The position numbers and the translations under genes were made by a program. Positions 16,061 to 24,848 of a stretch of DNA of 64,000 nt are shown piece after piece. The number at the start of each line of letters is the position of its first letter. Position 1 is the first letter of the stretch. Source of the DNA: CAIWHR01 sp963709525 (GTDB lineage Bacteria; Pseudomonadota; Gammaproteobacteria; Burkholderiales; Casimicrobiaceae); contig CAVPXB010000009.1 in assembly GCA_963709525.1 (NCBI GenBank), forward strand, positions 372,001-436,000. The letters run 5' to 3'. The notes beneath the pieces were generated by a model that was not told the origin of the DNA, ran no database searches, and saw only the letters and a program-made list of their open reading frames with translations.

Positions 16061-16285
16061 ATGGCCAAGAAAAACAAGGAATCTGGCGTCTACCGCGTCA
16101 CCGAAATCATCGGCACCAGCCCGGAGTCCTGGGAGGCCGCGGCGAAAAACGCCATCGAGACGGCAGCCAAGTCGCTGCGCGATTTGCGCGTCGCTGAAGT
16201 CAGCAAGCTCGACATGAAGATCGAAGCCGGCAAGGTCGTCGCCTATCGCGCGCGGGTTTCGCTGTCGTTCAAGTACGACGCCTGA
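16061..16285 (+). CDS. Dodecin family flavin-binding protein
   Basis: This 74-residue protein has the dodecin pattern: VYRVTEIIGTSPESWEAAAKNAI, a central helix, then LRVAEVSKLDMKIEAGKVVAYRARVSLSFKYDA. Dodecins form hollow dodecamers that store flavins in the cytoplasm and buffer them against photodamage. The Trp in SPESW is the usual residue that stacks on the isoalloxazine ring. ATG 16061 follows ACGAGGGAAA. It appears to be a single gene; LarA follows 75 bases later. Confidence 0.9.
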   Translation: MAKKNKESGVYRVTEIIGTSPESWEAAAKNAIETAAKSLRDLRVAEVSKLDMKIEAGKVVAYRARVSLSFKYDA

Positions 16286-16359
16286 CTCCCGCGCCGCTGC
16301 CGCACGCACGGCATTGCGTGCCCGCGGGACCGGGCTGCGGAGCAGCGCGAGCCGCTGGC

Positions 16360-17652
16360 ATGCCATCGGACACGACCGTCGAGATCCTCTACGGGAGCAG
16401 CGTCCTGCGCGTCGCGCTTCCCCGTGGGGCGCGGCCGATCGTTATCGGCAAGCGTCCGCTGCCCCGGTTGGCCGACGCCGCGGCCGCGGTGCGCGAGGCG
16501 CTGGCGCGGCCGATCGCGGCGCCGCCTTTCAGAGAGCTCGCGCAGCGTCGGCAGAGCGCGTGCATCCTGATCTGCGACATCACGCGGCCGGTGCCCAATC
16601 GGCTGTTCCTGCGGCCGCTGATCGAGGGCCTGTTGGCGGCGGGCACGCCGCGCGAGCGTGTTTCGGTTCTGGTGGCCACGGGCCTGCACCGCCCGAATGA
16701 AGGCGCGGAGCTCGAGGAGGTGGTGGGCGACCCGTGGGTGCTCGCCAACGTTCGCGTCGAAAATCACTTTGCGCGCGACGACGCTGCGCACGTCGATCTC
16801 GGTGTCACGCCAGTTCGGCGCACGCCGGTCAGGCTCGACCGCCGTTTCGTCGAGGCCGACCTGCGCATCGCAACGGGTCTGGTCGAGCCGCACTTCATGG
16901 CGGGCTACTCGGGTGGACGCAAGGTCATCGCACCGGGCGTTGCGCATGCCGACACGATTCGCAGCTTCCACAGCGCGCGCTTCATGGAGGACCCGTCCGC
17001 GATCCAGTGCAATCTCGCGGGCAATCCGCTGCACGACGAGCAGCTGGCGATCGTGCGCATGCTGGGCGAGGTCTACGCGGTCAACGCGGTGATCGACGAG
17101 GACCGGGCTCTCGTCCACGTCAACTTCGGCGAAGTGATCGCAAGCCACCTCGCGGCCGTGGCGTTCGTCGCGGAAAGCACGCGCGTGCCGGTGGGGCGGC
17201 GCTTCGCGACCGTGCTGACCTCCGCCGCCGGCCATCCGCTTGACAAGACGTACTACCAGACCGTCAAGGCCATGGTGACGCCGCTCGACATCCTCGAGCC
17301 CGGTGGCACGCTGATTGTCGCCTCCGCGTGTTCCGAAGGCTTCGGCTCCAGGGAGTTCCGCGCGTCGCAGCAGCGATTGTGCTCGCTCGGCCCGGACGCG
17401 TTCCTGCAGACCCTGCTCGGCAAGCCCTTCGCCGACGTCGACGAATGGCAGACGGAAATGCAGCTGAAGGCGTTGCGCGCCGGGCGCGTTCAGCTCTACA
17501 CGACGGGACTCGCTGGCGAGGATCGACGGCTGACCGGTGTCGAAACGATCGACGACGTCGCCGCCGCCGTGCGAGCCGCGCTGGCGCGGGCGGGCGACAA
17601 TGCCGTCGCGGTCATTCCGGAAGGGCCGTATGTCGTCCCCGTCGTCGCCTGA
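16360..17652 (+). CDS. LarA-family nickel-dependent racemase/epimerase
   Basis: This 430-residue protein belongs to the LarA family (formerly DUF2088). Lactate racemase and its relatives use a nickel-pincer nucleotide to racemise or epimerise alpha-hydroxy acids. Family motifs are visible: CDITRPVPN, ATGLHRPNE, and VEPHFMAGYSGGRKVIAPG, where the Lys of GGRK corresponds to the residue that carries the cofactor in LarA. His residues suited to catalysis lie in LHRP and EPHF. The larB, larC and larE cofactor genes are not nearby. The substrate cannot be told from sequence; many homologues are not lactate racemases. ATG 16360 is preferred over an in-frame GTG at 16318. Confidence 0.82.
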   Translation: MPSDTTVEILYGSSVLRVALPRGARPIVIGKRPLPRLADAAAAVREALARPIAAPPFRELAQRRQSACILICDITRPVPNRLFLRPLIEGLLAAGTPRERVSVLVATGLHRPNEGAELEEVVGDPWVLANVRVENHFARDDAAHVDLGVTPVRRTPVRLDRRFVEADLRIATGLVEPHFMAGYSGGRKVIAPGVAHADTIRSFHSARFMEDPSAIQCNLAGNPLHDEQLAIVRMLGEVYAVNAVIDEDRALVHVNFGEVIASHLAAVAFVAESTRVPVGRRFATVLTSAAGHPLDKTYYQTVKAMVTPLDILEPGGTLIVASACSEGFGSREFRASQQRLCSLGPDAFLQTLLGKPFADVDEWQTEMQLKALRAGRVQLYTTGLAGEDRRLTGVETIDDVAAAVRAALARAGDNAVAVIPEGPYVVPVVA

Positions 17653-18006
17653 GGCGGCGGCGCGGGGGCTGCGATGCGGATGCCGATGATGACCGCTGTG
17701 CGCGGCCCGCGGGATCGCCGCGGTGTGCTGGTTCGCAGGCCTGTTCCGCATGGTTCGGCGGCTGTCGCGGTCGAGGTGGTCACCGCAACGCGCCGGGGTG
17801 AGTTGGGTGCCACCATGCGGTGGTAACGGTCGCGGGGGCCCGTTTGCGGCGTCCACGCAGCGATCCAGTCGACTCCGTGTAGCGAGTGGTGGGGATTTTG
17901 AGTATCTTCGTGTGCTGCCACGACATGGCCTCCGGGGGAGCACTTCCCAATACTGGTGCAACTCGGACCCGGCGTTCGAGCCCAAACCAAACACGAAGGA
18001 GACTCT
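17653..18006. other. Intergenic region upstream of the ABC transporter
   Basis: This 354-base spacer ends in a GAAGGAGA ribosome binding site at 17995-18002. It is the likely place for the promoter and AraC-type operator of the transporter operon, but I cannot point to a convincing promoter or repeated operator half-site. No coding region is visible. Confidence 0.4.
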
Positions 18007-19227
18007 ATGCGGAACGTTCTAAGGCAGGCGGCTGCTGCGTCCCTGGTACTCATCGGGGCCTTGGGTGTGGCGTCGGCACAGACAGGAAGCCTCTCCGGCG
18101 ACGTGGTGCGCATTGGGGTGCTTACCGACATGTCGGGCACCTATACCGACCTCGCCGGAAAAGGGGCGGTCGAGGCGGTCAAGATGGCCGTTGAAGACTT
18201 CGGCGGCAAGATGTTCGGCAAGCCGATCGAAGTGATCTTCGCCGACCACCAGAACAAGGCCGATGTGGGGGCCGCCAAGGCGCGCGAATGGTTCGATGTC
18301 AACGGTGTGGACCTGATCGCCGACCTCAATAACTCCGGCGTGGCTCTGGCAGTCGCGGGCGTGGCCAAGGACAAGAAGCGCCACATTATCGTCAACGGAT
18401 CCTCCAATGTCGGCCTCACCAACCAGTTGTGTTCGCCGTATACGGTCCACTACGCCTACGACGCGTACGCCCTCGCGAACGGCACCGGGCGCACGATCGT
18501 CGAACAGGGCGGCGACACCTGGTTCTTCCTTACGGTGGACTTTGCGTTCGGCATCGGGCTGGAGCAGCAGGTCAGCGATGTGGTGCGCGGCGCCAAAGGC
18601 CGGGTGGTCGGTGCTGCGAGACATCCGCTTGGGACCGCCGACTTCTCGTCTTACATGCTGCAGGCGCAAGCATCCAAAGCCAAGATCATCGGTCTTGCCT
18701 CGACAGGCAACGACACGATCAACGCGATCAAGGCGGCCAAGGAGTTCGGCGTCACGAAGAACCAAAAGCTCGCCGCGCTGCTGCTGTGGATCAACGACGT
18801 GCATGCGCTGGGTCTCGAATCGGCGCAGGGCCTGACGCTGACGAACGCCTGGTACTGGGACATGAACGACGAATCGCGCAAGTTCGCACGCCGTTACGAG
18901 CAGCGCATGAAGCTCATGCCCAACATGAGCCAAGCCGGCGACTACTCCTCAACCATGCATTACCTGAAAGCGGTTCAGGCAGCCGGTACCGACGATCCCG
19001 ACGCGGTCTCGGCCAAAATGCGGGAGATGCCGATCAGCGACTTCTTCACCAGCAAGGGGCAGATTCGCGTCGACGGCCGCATGGTGCATGACATGTACCT
19101 GTGGGAAGTCAAGACTCCGGCCGAGTCCAAGGGCCCGTGGGACTACCTGAAGCCCGTGAAGACCATCCCTGCCGAGCAGGCGTTCGCGCCGCTATCGGCC
19201 AGCACCTGCTACCTGGTCAAGAAGTAA
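18007..19227 (+). CDS. Branched-chain-type ABC transporter, binding protein
   Basis: This periplasmic solute-binding protein of the LivJ/Peripla_BP_6 type has 406 residues. The signal peptide (about 1-25) ends ALGVASAQ. The mature part opens with VVRIGVLTDMSGTYTDLAGKGAVEAVKMAVEDFGG, the usual first strand and ligand-loop region. The ligand is unknown; the clade with the NTFDFAFG-like VDFAFGIGLE stretch often accompanies catabolic operons for aromatic or hydroxylated compounds. It is the first gene of a transporter set running to livM at 23517, followed by genes of the Tm-1-like family. A strong ribosome binding site precedes ATG 18007. Confidence 0.88.
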   Translation: MRNVLRQAAAASLVLIGALGVASAQTGSLSGDVVRIGVLTDMSGTYTDLAGKGAVEAVKMAVEDFGGKMFGKPIEVIFADHQNKADVGAAKAREWFDVNGVDLIADLNNSGVALAVAGVAKDKKRHIIVNGSSNVGLTNQLCSPYTVHYAYDAYALANGTGRTIVEQGGDTWFFLTVDFAFGIGLEQQVSDVVRGAKGRVVGAARHPLGTADFSSYMLQAQASKAKIIGLASTGNDTINAIKAAKEFGVTKNQKLAALLLWINDVHALGLESAQGLTLTNAWYWDMNDESRKFARRYEQRMKLMPNMSQAGDYSSTMHYLKAVQAAGTDDPDAVSAKMREMPISDFFTSKGQIRVDGRMVHDMYLWEVKTPAESKGPWDYLKPVKTIPAEQAFAPLSASTCYLVKK

Positions 19228-19247
19228 GCCGTCGCCAGGCCATCGTC

Positions 19248-20036
19248 ATGCAGGTCGCCACCGGGTATGCGCTGGAGGCGCAAGGACTCGTACGCGATTT
19301 CAGCGGCTTCCGCGCCCTGGGAGGGAAACAGGGCGTCGACCTGCGCATACGCACTGGTGACGTGCATGCGCTGATCGGTCCCAACGGCGCGGGCAAGACG
19401 ACCTGTTTCAACCTGCTCACGCGCTTCATCGAAGCGACCGCCGGGCGCATCGTGTTCCAGGGGCGCGACATCACGCATCTGGCGCCGGATGCGGTCGCGC
19501 GGCTCGGGCTCGTGCGCTCGTTCCAGATCTCGGCCGTATTCGCGCAACTCAGCGTATTCGAGAATGTGCGGCTTGCATTGCAACGCCGTCGCGGGCACTC
19601 ACTCGATTGGTGGCGCAGCGACAGGGTGCTGCGCGTGCACAACGCACGCGCGCACGAGTTGCTCGCACAAGTGGGCCTTGATGACCAGGCGGACCGGCCG
19701 GCGGGGGAGCTGCCCTACGGGCGCAAGCGTGCCCTCGAACTGGCCACTACGCTGGCGCTGGAGCCCCAGATGTTGCTGCTCGACGAGCCGACATCCGGCA
19801 TGGGCAGCGAGGACATCGCACATGCCACTGAGCTCATCCGCGCGGCTGCGCTCGGGCGCACGGTGTTGATGGTGGAGCATAACCTGTCCGTAGTGGCGAA
19901 CCTGTGCGACCGGATCACCGTGCTTGCGCAGGGCGAAGTGCTGGCCGAGGGCGACTACGCCAGCATCGCGCAGCATGAAGCCGTGGTGCAGGCCTACCTT
20001 GGCAAGACGACGAAATCGCGGTCGCGTGATGTCTGA
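19248..20036 (+). CDS. livG: ABC transporter ATP-binding protein, LivG type
   Basis: This is one of two ATPases of the branched-chain-type importer, 262 residues. Walker A GPNGAGKTT is at residues 44-52, a Q-loop region is in VRSFQISAVF, the signature-equivalent is GELPYGRKRALELATTLA, and Walker B is MLLLDEPTSGM. The LivG-type extra segment between Walker A and signature is present. The signature is YGRKR instead of the canonical LSGGQ, as usual in LivG. It overlaps livF by eight bases. Substrate specificity is not shown by the sequence. Confidence 0.88.
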   Translation: MQVATGYALEAQGLVRDFSGFRALGGKQGVDLRIRTGDVHALIGPNGAGKTTCFNLLTRFIEATAGRIVFQGRDITHLAPDAVARLGLVRSFQISAVFAQLSVFENVRLALQRRRGHSLDWWRSDRVLRVHNARAHELLAQVGLDDQADRPAGELPYGRKRALELATTLALEPQMLLLDEPTSGMGSEDIAHATELIRAAALGRTVLMVEHNLSVVANLCDRITVLAQGEVLAEGDYASIAQHEAVVQAYLGKTTKSRSRDV

Positions 20037-20733
20037 AGCGACGCTTCAGATCCGGCAACTGTGCGCCTGGTACGGTCCGAGTCAGGCTCTTCACGGCATG
20101 GATCTTGATGTGCGCGAAGGCGAGATAGTCACGCTGCTGGGTCGCAATGGCTCCGGCAAGTCGACCCTGTTGAAATCGGTGATGGGCATCGTCCGTGAGC
20201 GAAGCGGTTCGATCCGGTTGCGCGGCCGGGAGTTGTGCGGCCTCGCGCCCCACGAGATTGGTCGTGCCGGAGTGGCCTTTTGCCCCGACGATCGCGGGAT
20301 CTACGCGTCGCTCTCGGTGCGCGAGAACCTGCTGCTGCCTCCCGTGGTGTCGCCCGGAGGCTTGAGCGAGGCCGAGCTGATGGCGCTGTTCCCGAACCTC
20401 GCCGCGCGTGCGTCGTCCGCAGGCACGCAGCTTTCAGGCGGCGAACAGCAGATGCTCGCAATCGCGCGCATCTTGCGTACCGGTGCGCGACTTCTGCTGC
20501 TCGACGAGCCGACCGAAGGGTTGGCCCCGGTGATCGTCGATCGCATCGGCGAGCTGATCGGCAAGCTCAAGGCGCGCGGCTACACCATCGTGCTGGTGGA
20601 GCAGAACGTGGATTTCGCCGCCCGGTTGGCCGATCGGCACTACCTGATCGAATCCGGCCGCGTGGTCGACACCTTCGACCATTCAGCGCTTGCGCTCGAC
20701 TTTGATCGTGTCGCGGCCCGGCTCGGGGTCTGA
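20029..20733 (+). CDS. livF: ABC transporter ATP-binding protein, LivF type
   Basis: This is the second ATPase of the importer, 234 residues. Walker A GRNGSGKST begins near residue 38, followed by CPDDRGIYASLSVREN, signature LSGGEQQMLAIARIL, and Walker B LLLLDEPTEGLAP, all typical of LivF. ATG 20029 overlaps the livG stop. Its 3' end overlaps the convergent AraC-type gene by about 50 bases, an unusual arrangement for a regulator inside an operon. Confidence 0.88.
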   Translation: MSEATLQIRQLCAWYGPSQALHGMDLDVREGEIVTLLGRNGSGKSTLLKSVMGIVRERSGSIRLRGRELCGLAPHEIGRAGVAFCPDDRGIYASLSVRENLLLPPVVSPGGLSEAELMALFPNLAARASSAGTQLSGGEQQMLAIARILRTGARLLLLDEPTEGLAPVIVDRIGELIGKLKARGYTIVLVEQNVDFAARLADRHYLIESGRVVDTFDHSALALDFDRVAARLGV

Positions 20734-21588
20734 AACGTGCGAAGGATGGGAATGCGGCTTGGCGCGGTAGTCGGAAGGGCGGAAGCCCGTGAGGCGCTTG
20801 AACGTATTCGAGAAGGCAAAGGGGTTCAGATACCCCACGCTGAGCGCGATGGTCTCGATCTTGTCGGTCGAGGTGGCGAGCTGATGCGCGGCCTGCGCCA
20901 TGCGCATCGCAGCCAGCTGCTTGCCCGGACTGCGGCCCAGGTTCTTCTGGCACAGCCGTCGCAAGTGCTCCTCGCTGGTATTGGCCAGCCGGGCGAGTTC
21001 GGCCAGGGTCCAGATGCGCGACAGATCGTCGCGAACCGTGTTCCACAAGCGAACCAGTCGAGGCTCGCTCTGCCAGGGCTCGAACACACGCGACACGTAG
21101 CGCGCGATCGCGTCGACCCAGATCGCGCAGGTCCCCGGGTCGGCGGTATCGGCCATCTCGGCGGCCAGACCCAGGATCGCGTGCTCGAGGCCGTGCCCGT
21201 CGAACTGTGTCATGCCGGGCTTCACCGCGCCGTCGATCGACCGCGGCGAGCTTGGCATGAAGCGCACCCAGCAGACTTGCCAGCGCTTTCCGGGCACGCA
21301 ATGAAAGGCGTGCAACACATGCGCGGGTGCGAAGCTCGTCATGCCGGCCTTGTGCGCGTACCAGCGCCCGTCGAGCAACGTGCGGCCCTCGCCGCCGAGG
21401 CAGATGTGCAGGTACGCGCCACTCAGGTGGGTGCGCACGATCGTGTAGGGCGCCGCGGCGTCCATCACGCCCACATGCGCGATGTGGTGGGCCGCGAGCG
21501 CGGCGCAATTCTCCGCGCGCACCGGCGTGCAACGGCTGACATCGCCCCAGATGTGGGTTTCGGTGAGTTCGATCGCTCGGCTTGCCAT
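20683..21588 (-). CDS. AraC family transcriptional regulator
   Basis: This 301-residue regulator has an N-terminal cupin-like sensor part (about 30-130, with PAHVLHAFHCVPGKRWQVCWVRF) and a C-terminal double helix-turn-helix. The latter includes WTLAELARLANTSEEHLRRLCQKNLG and IETIALSVGYLNPFAFSNTFKRLTGFRPSDYR, the AraC signature. It lies on the opposite strand inside the transporter gene set, between livF and livH, and diverges from livH with only 64 bases between the starts. It probably controls this operon in response to the transported compound. The start is ATG 21588; the frame is open farther upstream but that would run into livH. Confidence 0.87.
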   Translation of the reverse strand: MASRAIELTETHIWGDVSRCTPVRAENCAALAAHHIAHVGVMDAAAPYTIVRTHLSGAYLHICLGGEGRTLLDGRWYAHKAGMTSFAPAHVLHAFHCVPGKRWQVCWVRFMPSSPRSIDGAVKPGMTQFDGHGLEHAILGLAAEMADTADPGTCAIWVDAIARYVSRVFEPWQSEPRLVRLWNTVRDDLSRIWTLAELARLANTSEEHLRRLCQKNLGRSPGKQLAAMRMAQAAHQLATSTDKIETIALSVGYLNPFAFSNTFKRLTGFRPSDYRAKPHSHPSHVSDPEPGRDTIKVERKR

Positions 21589-21652
21589 GGCGGTGCGCGG
21601 TGCCGCGCCTGCGGCATGTGGGGTCAGCAATGATAATCTCAGGAGTACCTGC

Positions 21653-22546
21653 ATGACAGAGCTTTTCGGCCTGCCCTTGGCGGTTGTGGCCGGCCAGACG
21701 ATGCTCGGCCTCGTCAACGGCTGCTTCTACGCCGTGTTGAGCCTCGGCCTCGCCCTGATCTTCGGGTTGCTGCGCATCGTGAATTTCGCGCACGGCGCCT
21801 TCTTCATGGCGGGTGCCTTCGGCGCCTGGTTGCTGCAGCGCTATCTGGGGCTCGGCTACTGGGTCGCGGTCGTGATCGTGCCCCTCATCGTGGGTGCCTT
21901 CGGCGCAGGTTTCGAGCGCACCCTGCTGCGCAAGCTTCACGGCCTGGATCCGATCTACGGCCTGCTTCTGACCTTCGGGATGGTCCTCGTGCTCGAAGGC
22001 GGGATTCGCGTGATGTTTGGTTCTTCCGGCCACCCCTACCCGGTACCCGAACAGCTGCGCGGCACCGCGCAGCTGGGGTTCATGGTGTTGCCGCTGTACC
22101 GCGTATGGGTGATCGCCGCGGCGCTTTCCTGTTGCGCGCTCACCTGGTGGTTCATCGAGCGCACCCGGCTTGGTGCGATACTGCGCGCGGCGACCGAGAA
22201 GCCCAGCTTGACGCAGTCATTCGGTATCAACGTCCCGGTGCTGCTCACACTGACGTTTGGTGCCGGCATCGGCCTGGCGGCCTTTGCGGGTGTCCTGGCG
22301 GCACCGATCCTGCACGTGAACCCGTCGATGGGTTCGAACCTCGTGATCGTGGTGTTTGCGATCGTGGTGATCGGCGGCATGGGTTCGATCTTCGGCTCCA
22401 TGGTGACGGCGCTTGCCGTCGGGGTTGTAGAGGGCTGGACGCGCGTGTTCTATTCCGAGGCGTCGAACACCGTGATCTTCGTGCTGATGGTGCTGGTGCT
22501 GTTGCTGCGCCCGAATGGCCTGTTCGGCCGCGAAGGATCAGCATGA
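21653..22546 (+). CDS. livH: ABC transporter permease, LivH type
   Basis: This is the first membrane permease of the importer, 297 residues with about eight hydrophobic helices. Hallmarks are GLVNGCFYAVLSLGLALIFGLLRIVNFAHGAFFM at the N-terminus and IVVIGGMGSIFGSMVTALAVGVVEG near the C-terminus, the EAA-like loop region. An AGGAG ribosome binding site lies at 21641-21645. The stop overlaps livM by four bases. The promoter must lie in the short divergent region shared with the AraC gene. Confidence 0.9.
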   Translation: MTELFGLPLAVVAGQTMLGLVNGCFYAVLSLGLALIFGLLRIVNFAHGAFFMAGAFGAWLLQRYLGLGYWVAVVIVPLIVGAFGAGFERTLLRKLHGLDPIYGLLLTFGMVLVLEGGIRVMFGSSGHPYPVPEQLRGTAQLGFMVLPLYRVWVIAAALSCCALTWWFIERTRLGAILRAATEKPSLTQSFGINVPVLLTLTFGAGIGLAAFAGVLAAPILHVNPSMGSNLVIVVFAIVVIGGMGSIFGSMVTALAVGVVEGWTRVFYSEASNTVIFVLMVLVLLLRPNGLFGREGSA

Positions 22547-23517
22547 AGGTCTTGCCGCTCCCGCCCGCCTTCACGCGAGGCCTCGTCGTTGCCGTGGTGC
22601 TGGCACTCGTGGTTTTGCCCTGGCTGCCGCAGTTCATCTACCCGGTGTTCGTGATGAAGCTGCTGTGCCTGGCGCTCTTCGCCTGCGCATACAACCTGCT
22701 GCTGGGCTTCGGCGGGATCATGTCGTTCGGCCATGCGGCTTTCTTCGGCACTGCGGCCTATCTGACGGGCCTGGCGGTAAAGCACGCCGGCCTGACCCCG
22801 GAACTCGGCATTCTCGCCGGCACGCTCGGCGCCGCAGTGCTGGGCGCCGCGATCGGCGCACTTGCGATCCGCCGCCAAGGCATCTACCTGGCGATGATCA
22901 CGCTCGCACTTGCGCAGATGGTCTATTTCCTCTTTCTGCAGCTGCCCTTCACCGGCGCCGAGGACGGCATGCAGCAGATACCACGCGGGCGCCTCCTGGG
23001 CCTCGTAGACATGCGCGATGACCGTGCGATGTATTACCTGGTACTTGCGCTCACGCTCGGAGGGCTCGCCTTGATCCTGCGTATCGTGCACTCGCCCTTC
23101 GGCCATGTGGTCATGGCGATACGCGAGCACGAGCCCCGTGCGCGCTCGCTCGGCTACCCGGTGGAACGTTACAAGCTCGTGCTGTTCGTGCTTTCGGCGG
23201 CGCTGTCGGGATTGGCGGGCTCGATCAAGGCCTTGGTGTTCCAGGTCGCCTCGCTCGGCGACGTGTACTGGCATCTCTCGGGCGACGTAGTCCTGATGTC
23301 ATTGCTTGGCGGCATGCAGTCGGTGCTCGGCCCCGCGATCGGCGCCGCGATCGTGGTGGGCCTGCAGTATTACCTCGACGCCTTCGGCGGTTGGGTGACT
23401 CTGGTCACCGGAATCATCTTCATGGTCTGCGTGACGACCTTTCGCAATGGCATCGCGGGGACGTTGACCGCGCGGATCGCCGACGACACGCGGGCGCCAA
23501 CGCAACGTTACGACTGA
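22543..23517 (+). CDS. livM: ABC transporter permease, LivM type
   Basis: This is the second membrane permease, 324 residues with about ten hydrophobic helices. Family hallmarks are NLLLGFGGIMSFGHAAFFGTAAY, GIYLAMITLALAQMVYFL, and SLLGGMQSVLGPAIGAA. The ATGA overlap with livH indicates translational coupling. The next gene follows after 22 bases. Confidence 0.9.
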   Translation: MKVLPLPPAFTRGLVVAVVLALVVLPWLPQFIYPVFVMKLLCLALFACAYNLLLGFGGIMSFGHAAFFGTAAYLTGLAVKHAGLTPELGILAGTLGAAVLGAAIGALAIRRQGIYLAMITLALAQMVYFLFLQLPFTGAEDGMQQIPRGRLLGLVDMRDDRAMYYLVLALTLGGLALILRIVHSPFGHVVMAIREHEPRARSLGYPVERYKLVLFVLSAALSGLAGSIKALVFQVASLGDVYWHLSGDVVLMSLLGGMQSVLGPAIGAAIVVGLQYYLDAFGGWVTLVTGIIFMVCVTTFRNGIAGTLTARIADDTRAPTQRYD

Positions 23518-23539
23518 CAGGAACCCAGAGGAGAACGCC

Positions 23540-24370
23540 ATGCCACGGATCGAGCGCCAGGCGCTGTTGCAGAAATTCAACGAGATGGTGAAACGGCGCG
23601 AGCCGATCATCGGGGGAGGCGCCGGTACCGGCATCTCGGCCAAGTGCGAGGAGGCGGCCGGTATCGACCTGATCGTCATCTACAACTCGGGGCGCTATCG
23701 CATGGCCGGACGAGCGTCGTCAGCCGGGCTGCTGGCCTACGGCAACGCCAACGAGATCGTCGTCGAGATGGCGGGGGAAGTGTTGCCCGTATGCGTCAAG
23801 ACACCGGTGATCGCAGGCGTGAACGGCACCGATCCGTTTGCAATCATGCCGGTGTTCCTGCGCAAGCTGAAGGATCTGGGCTTCTCGGGTGTGCAGAACT
23901 TCCCTACGGTCGGCATCATCGACGGCAACTTCCGCCGAAGTCTGGAAGAAACCGGAATCAACTATGCAACCGAAATTGACATGATCCGCCTGGCGCATGA
24001 ACTCGACCTGCTGACGACCCCCTACGTCTTCAGCGCGGACGACGCCGTCGCCATGACGGAAGCCGGAGCAGATTTCGTGGTGCCGCACATGGGCGTCACC
24101 ACGGGCGGCACGATTGGCGCGACCAGCGCGAAGTCGCTTGACGAATCGGTGCGCCTGATCGACGAATGGGCCGAAGCGGCACGCAAGGTGCGCAAGGACG
24201 TGATCGTGATCGCGCACGGCGGTCCGATCTCATCGCCCGAGGACGCAGCGTATGTCCTGTCGCGCAGCGTGCATTGCAACGGCTTCTATGGCGCGAGCAG
24301 CATGGAGCGATTGCCGACCGAAATCGCCATCAAGGCGCACGTCGAGCGCTTCAAGCAGATCCGGTTCTGA
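23540..24370 (+). CDS. Tm-1-like TIM-barrel protein (C-terminal half homologue)
   Basis: This 276-residue protein looks like a TIM barrel of the phosphoenolpyruvate hydrolase-like family, which corresponds to the C-terminal domain of tomato Tm-1. Motifs include GGGAGTGISAKCEEAAGIDLIVIYNSGRYRMAGR (split: barrel start and phosphate loop), GVQNFPTVGIIDG, ADFVVPHMGVTTGG and GGPISSPEDAAYVL. The true substrate is not established. It follows livM by 22 bases with AGAGGAGA before the ATG, so it belongs to the same operon. The other half of the Tm-1 architecture is encoded two genes later. Confidence 0.82.
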   Translation: MPRIERQALLQKFNEMVKRREPIIGGGAGTGISAKCEEAAGIDLIVIYNSGRYRMAGRASSAGLLAYGNANEIVVEMAGEVLPVCVKTPVIAGVNGTDPFAIMPVFLRKLKDLGFSGVQNFPTVGIIDGNFRRSLEETGINYATEIDMIRLAHELDLLTTPYVFSADDAVAMTEAGADFVVPHMGVTTGGTIGATSAKSLDESVRLIDEWAEAARKVRKDVIVIAHGGPISSPEDAAYVLSRSVHCNGFYGASSMERLPTEIAIKAHVERFKQIRF

Positions 24371-24404
24371 TGCCGGATGCACAACGAAACACGGGAGGCA
24401 ACGA

Positions 24405-24848
24405 ATGGCCAGAGTCTATGTGAGCGCGATCATGAACGCCACGCTGGATCAGGCGTGGATCCTGCTGCGGGACTTCGGTGATCTTGGCAACTACCACCCA
24501 TCCTTCAAGGAATCGTTTATCGAAGGGAATGACCCACCGGACCGCGTGGGCTGCGTGCGGAACTTCAAGGTCCGCGACGGCGGAGTCGTCCGCGAACGCT
24601 TGCTCGCGCTGTCCGATGCCGAGCACCGTTGTCGCTATACGATCATCGAAGTGGATGCCGACTGGAAGAACTACGTGGCCGAGATGCATTTGTTGCCGGT
24701 GACGGAGGGCAACCGCTGCTTTGGCGAATGGTGGGCAGAATGGGACGTGGACCCGCTTCAGGAGGCGGAAGCGATGGCGCGCGTTGAGGGAACGTTCCGC
24801 AAGTTCTTCGAGTGCGTGAACGAGCGCTTCTCCGGCACCCAGCCGTGA
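24405..24848 (+). CDS. SRPBCC family protein (START/cyclase-like)
   Basis: This 147-residue protein has the hydrophobic-cavity SRPBCC pattern: ATLDQAWILLRDFGDLGNYHPSFKESFIEG, then VRERLLALSD and a C-terminal helix VEGTFRKFFECVNERF. Such proteins bind or transform lipophilic or aromatic ligands; members include polyketide cyclases. GGGAGG precedes ATG 24405. It sits between the two Tm-1-like halves, and its stop overlaps the GTG of the following gene by four bases, which ties all three together in one pathway of unknown substrate. Confidence 0.82.
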   Translation: MARVYVSAIMNATLDQAWILLRDFGDLGNYHPSFKESFIEGNDPPDRVGCVRNFKVRDGGVVRERLLALSDAEHRCRYTIIEVDADWKNYVAEMHLLPVTEGNRCFGEWWAEWDVDPLQEAEAMARVEGTFRKFFECVNERFSGTQP

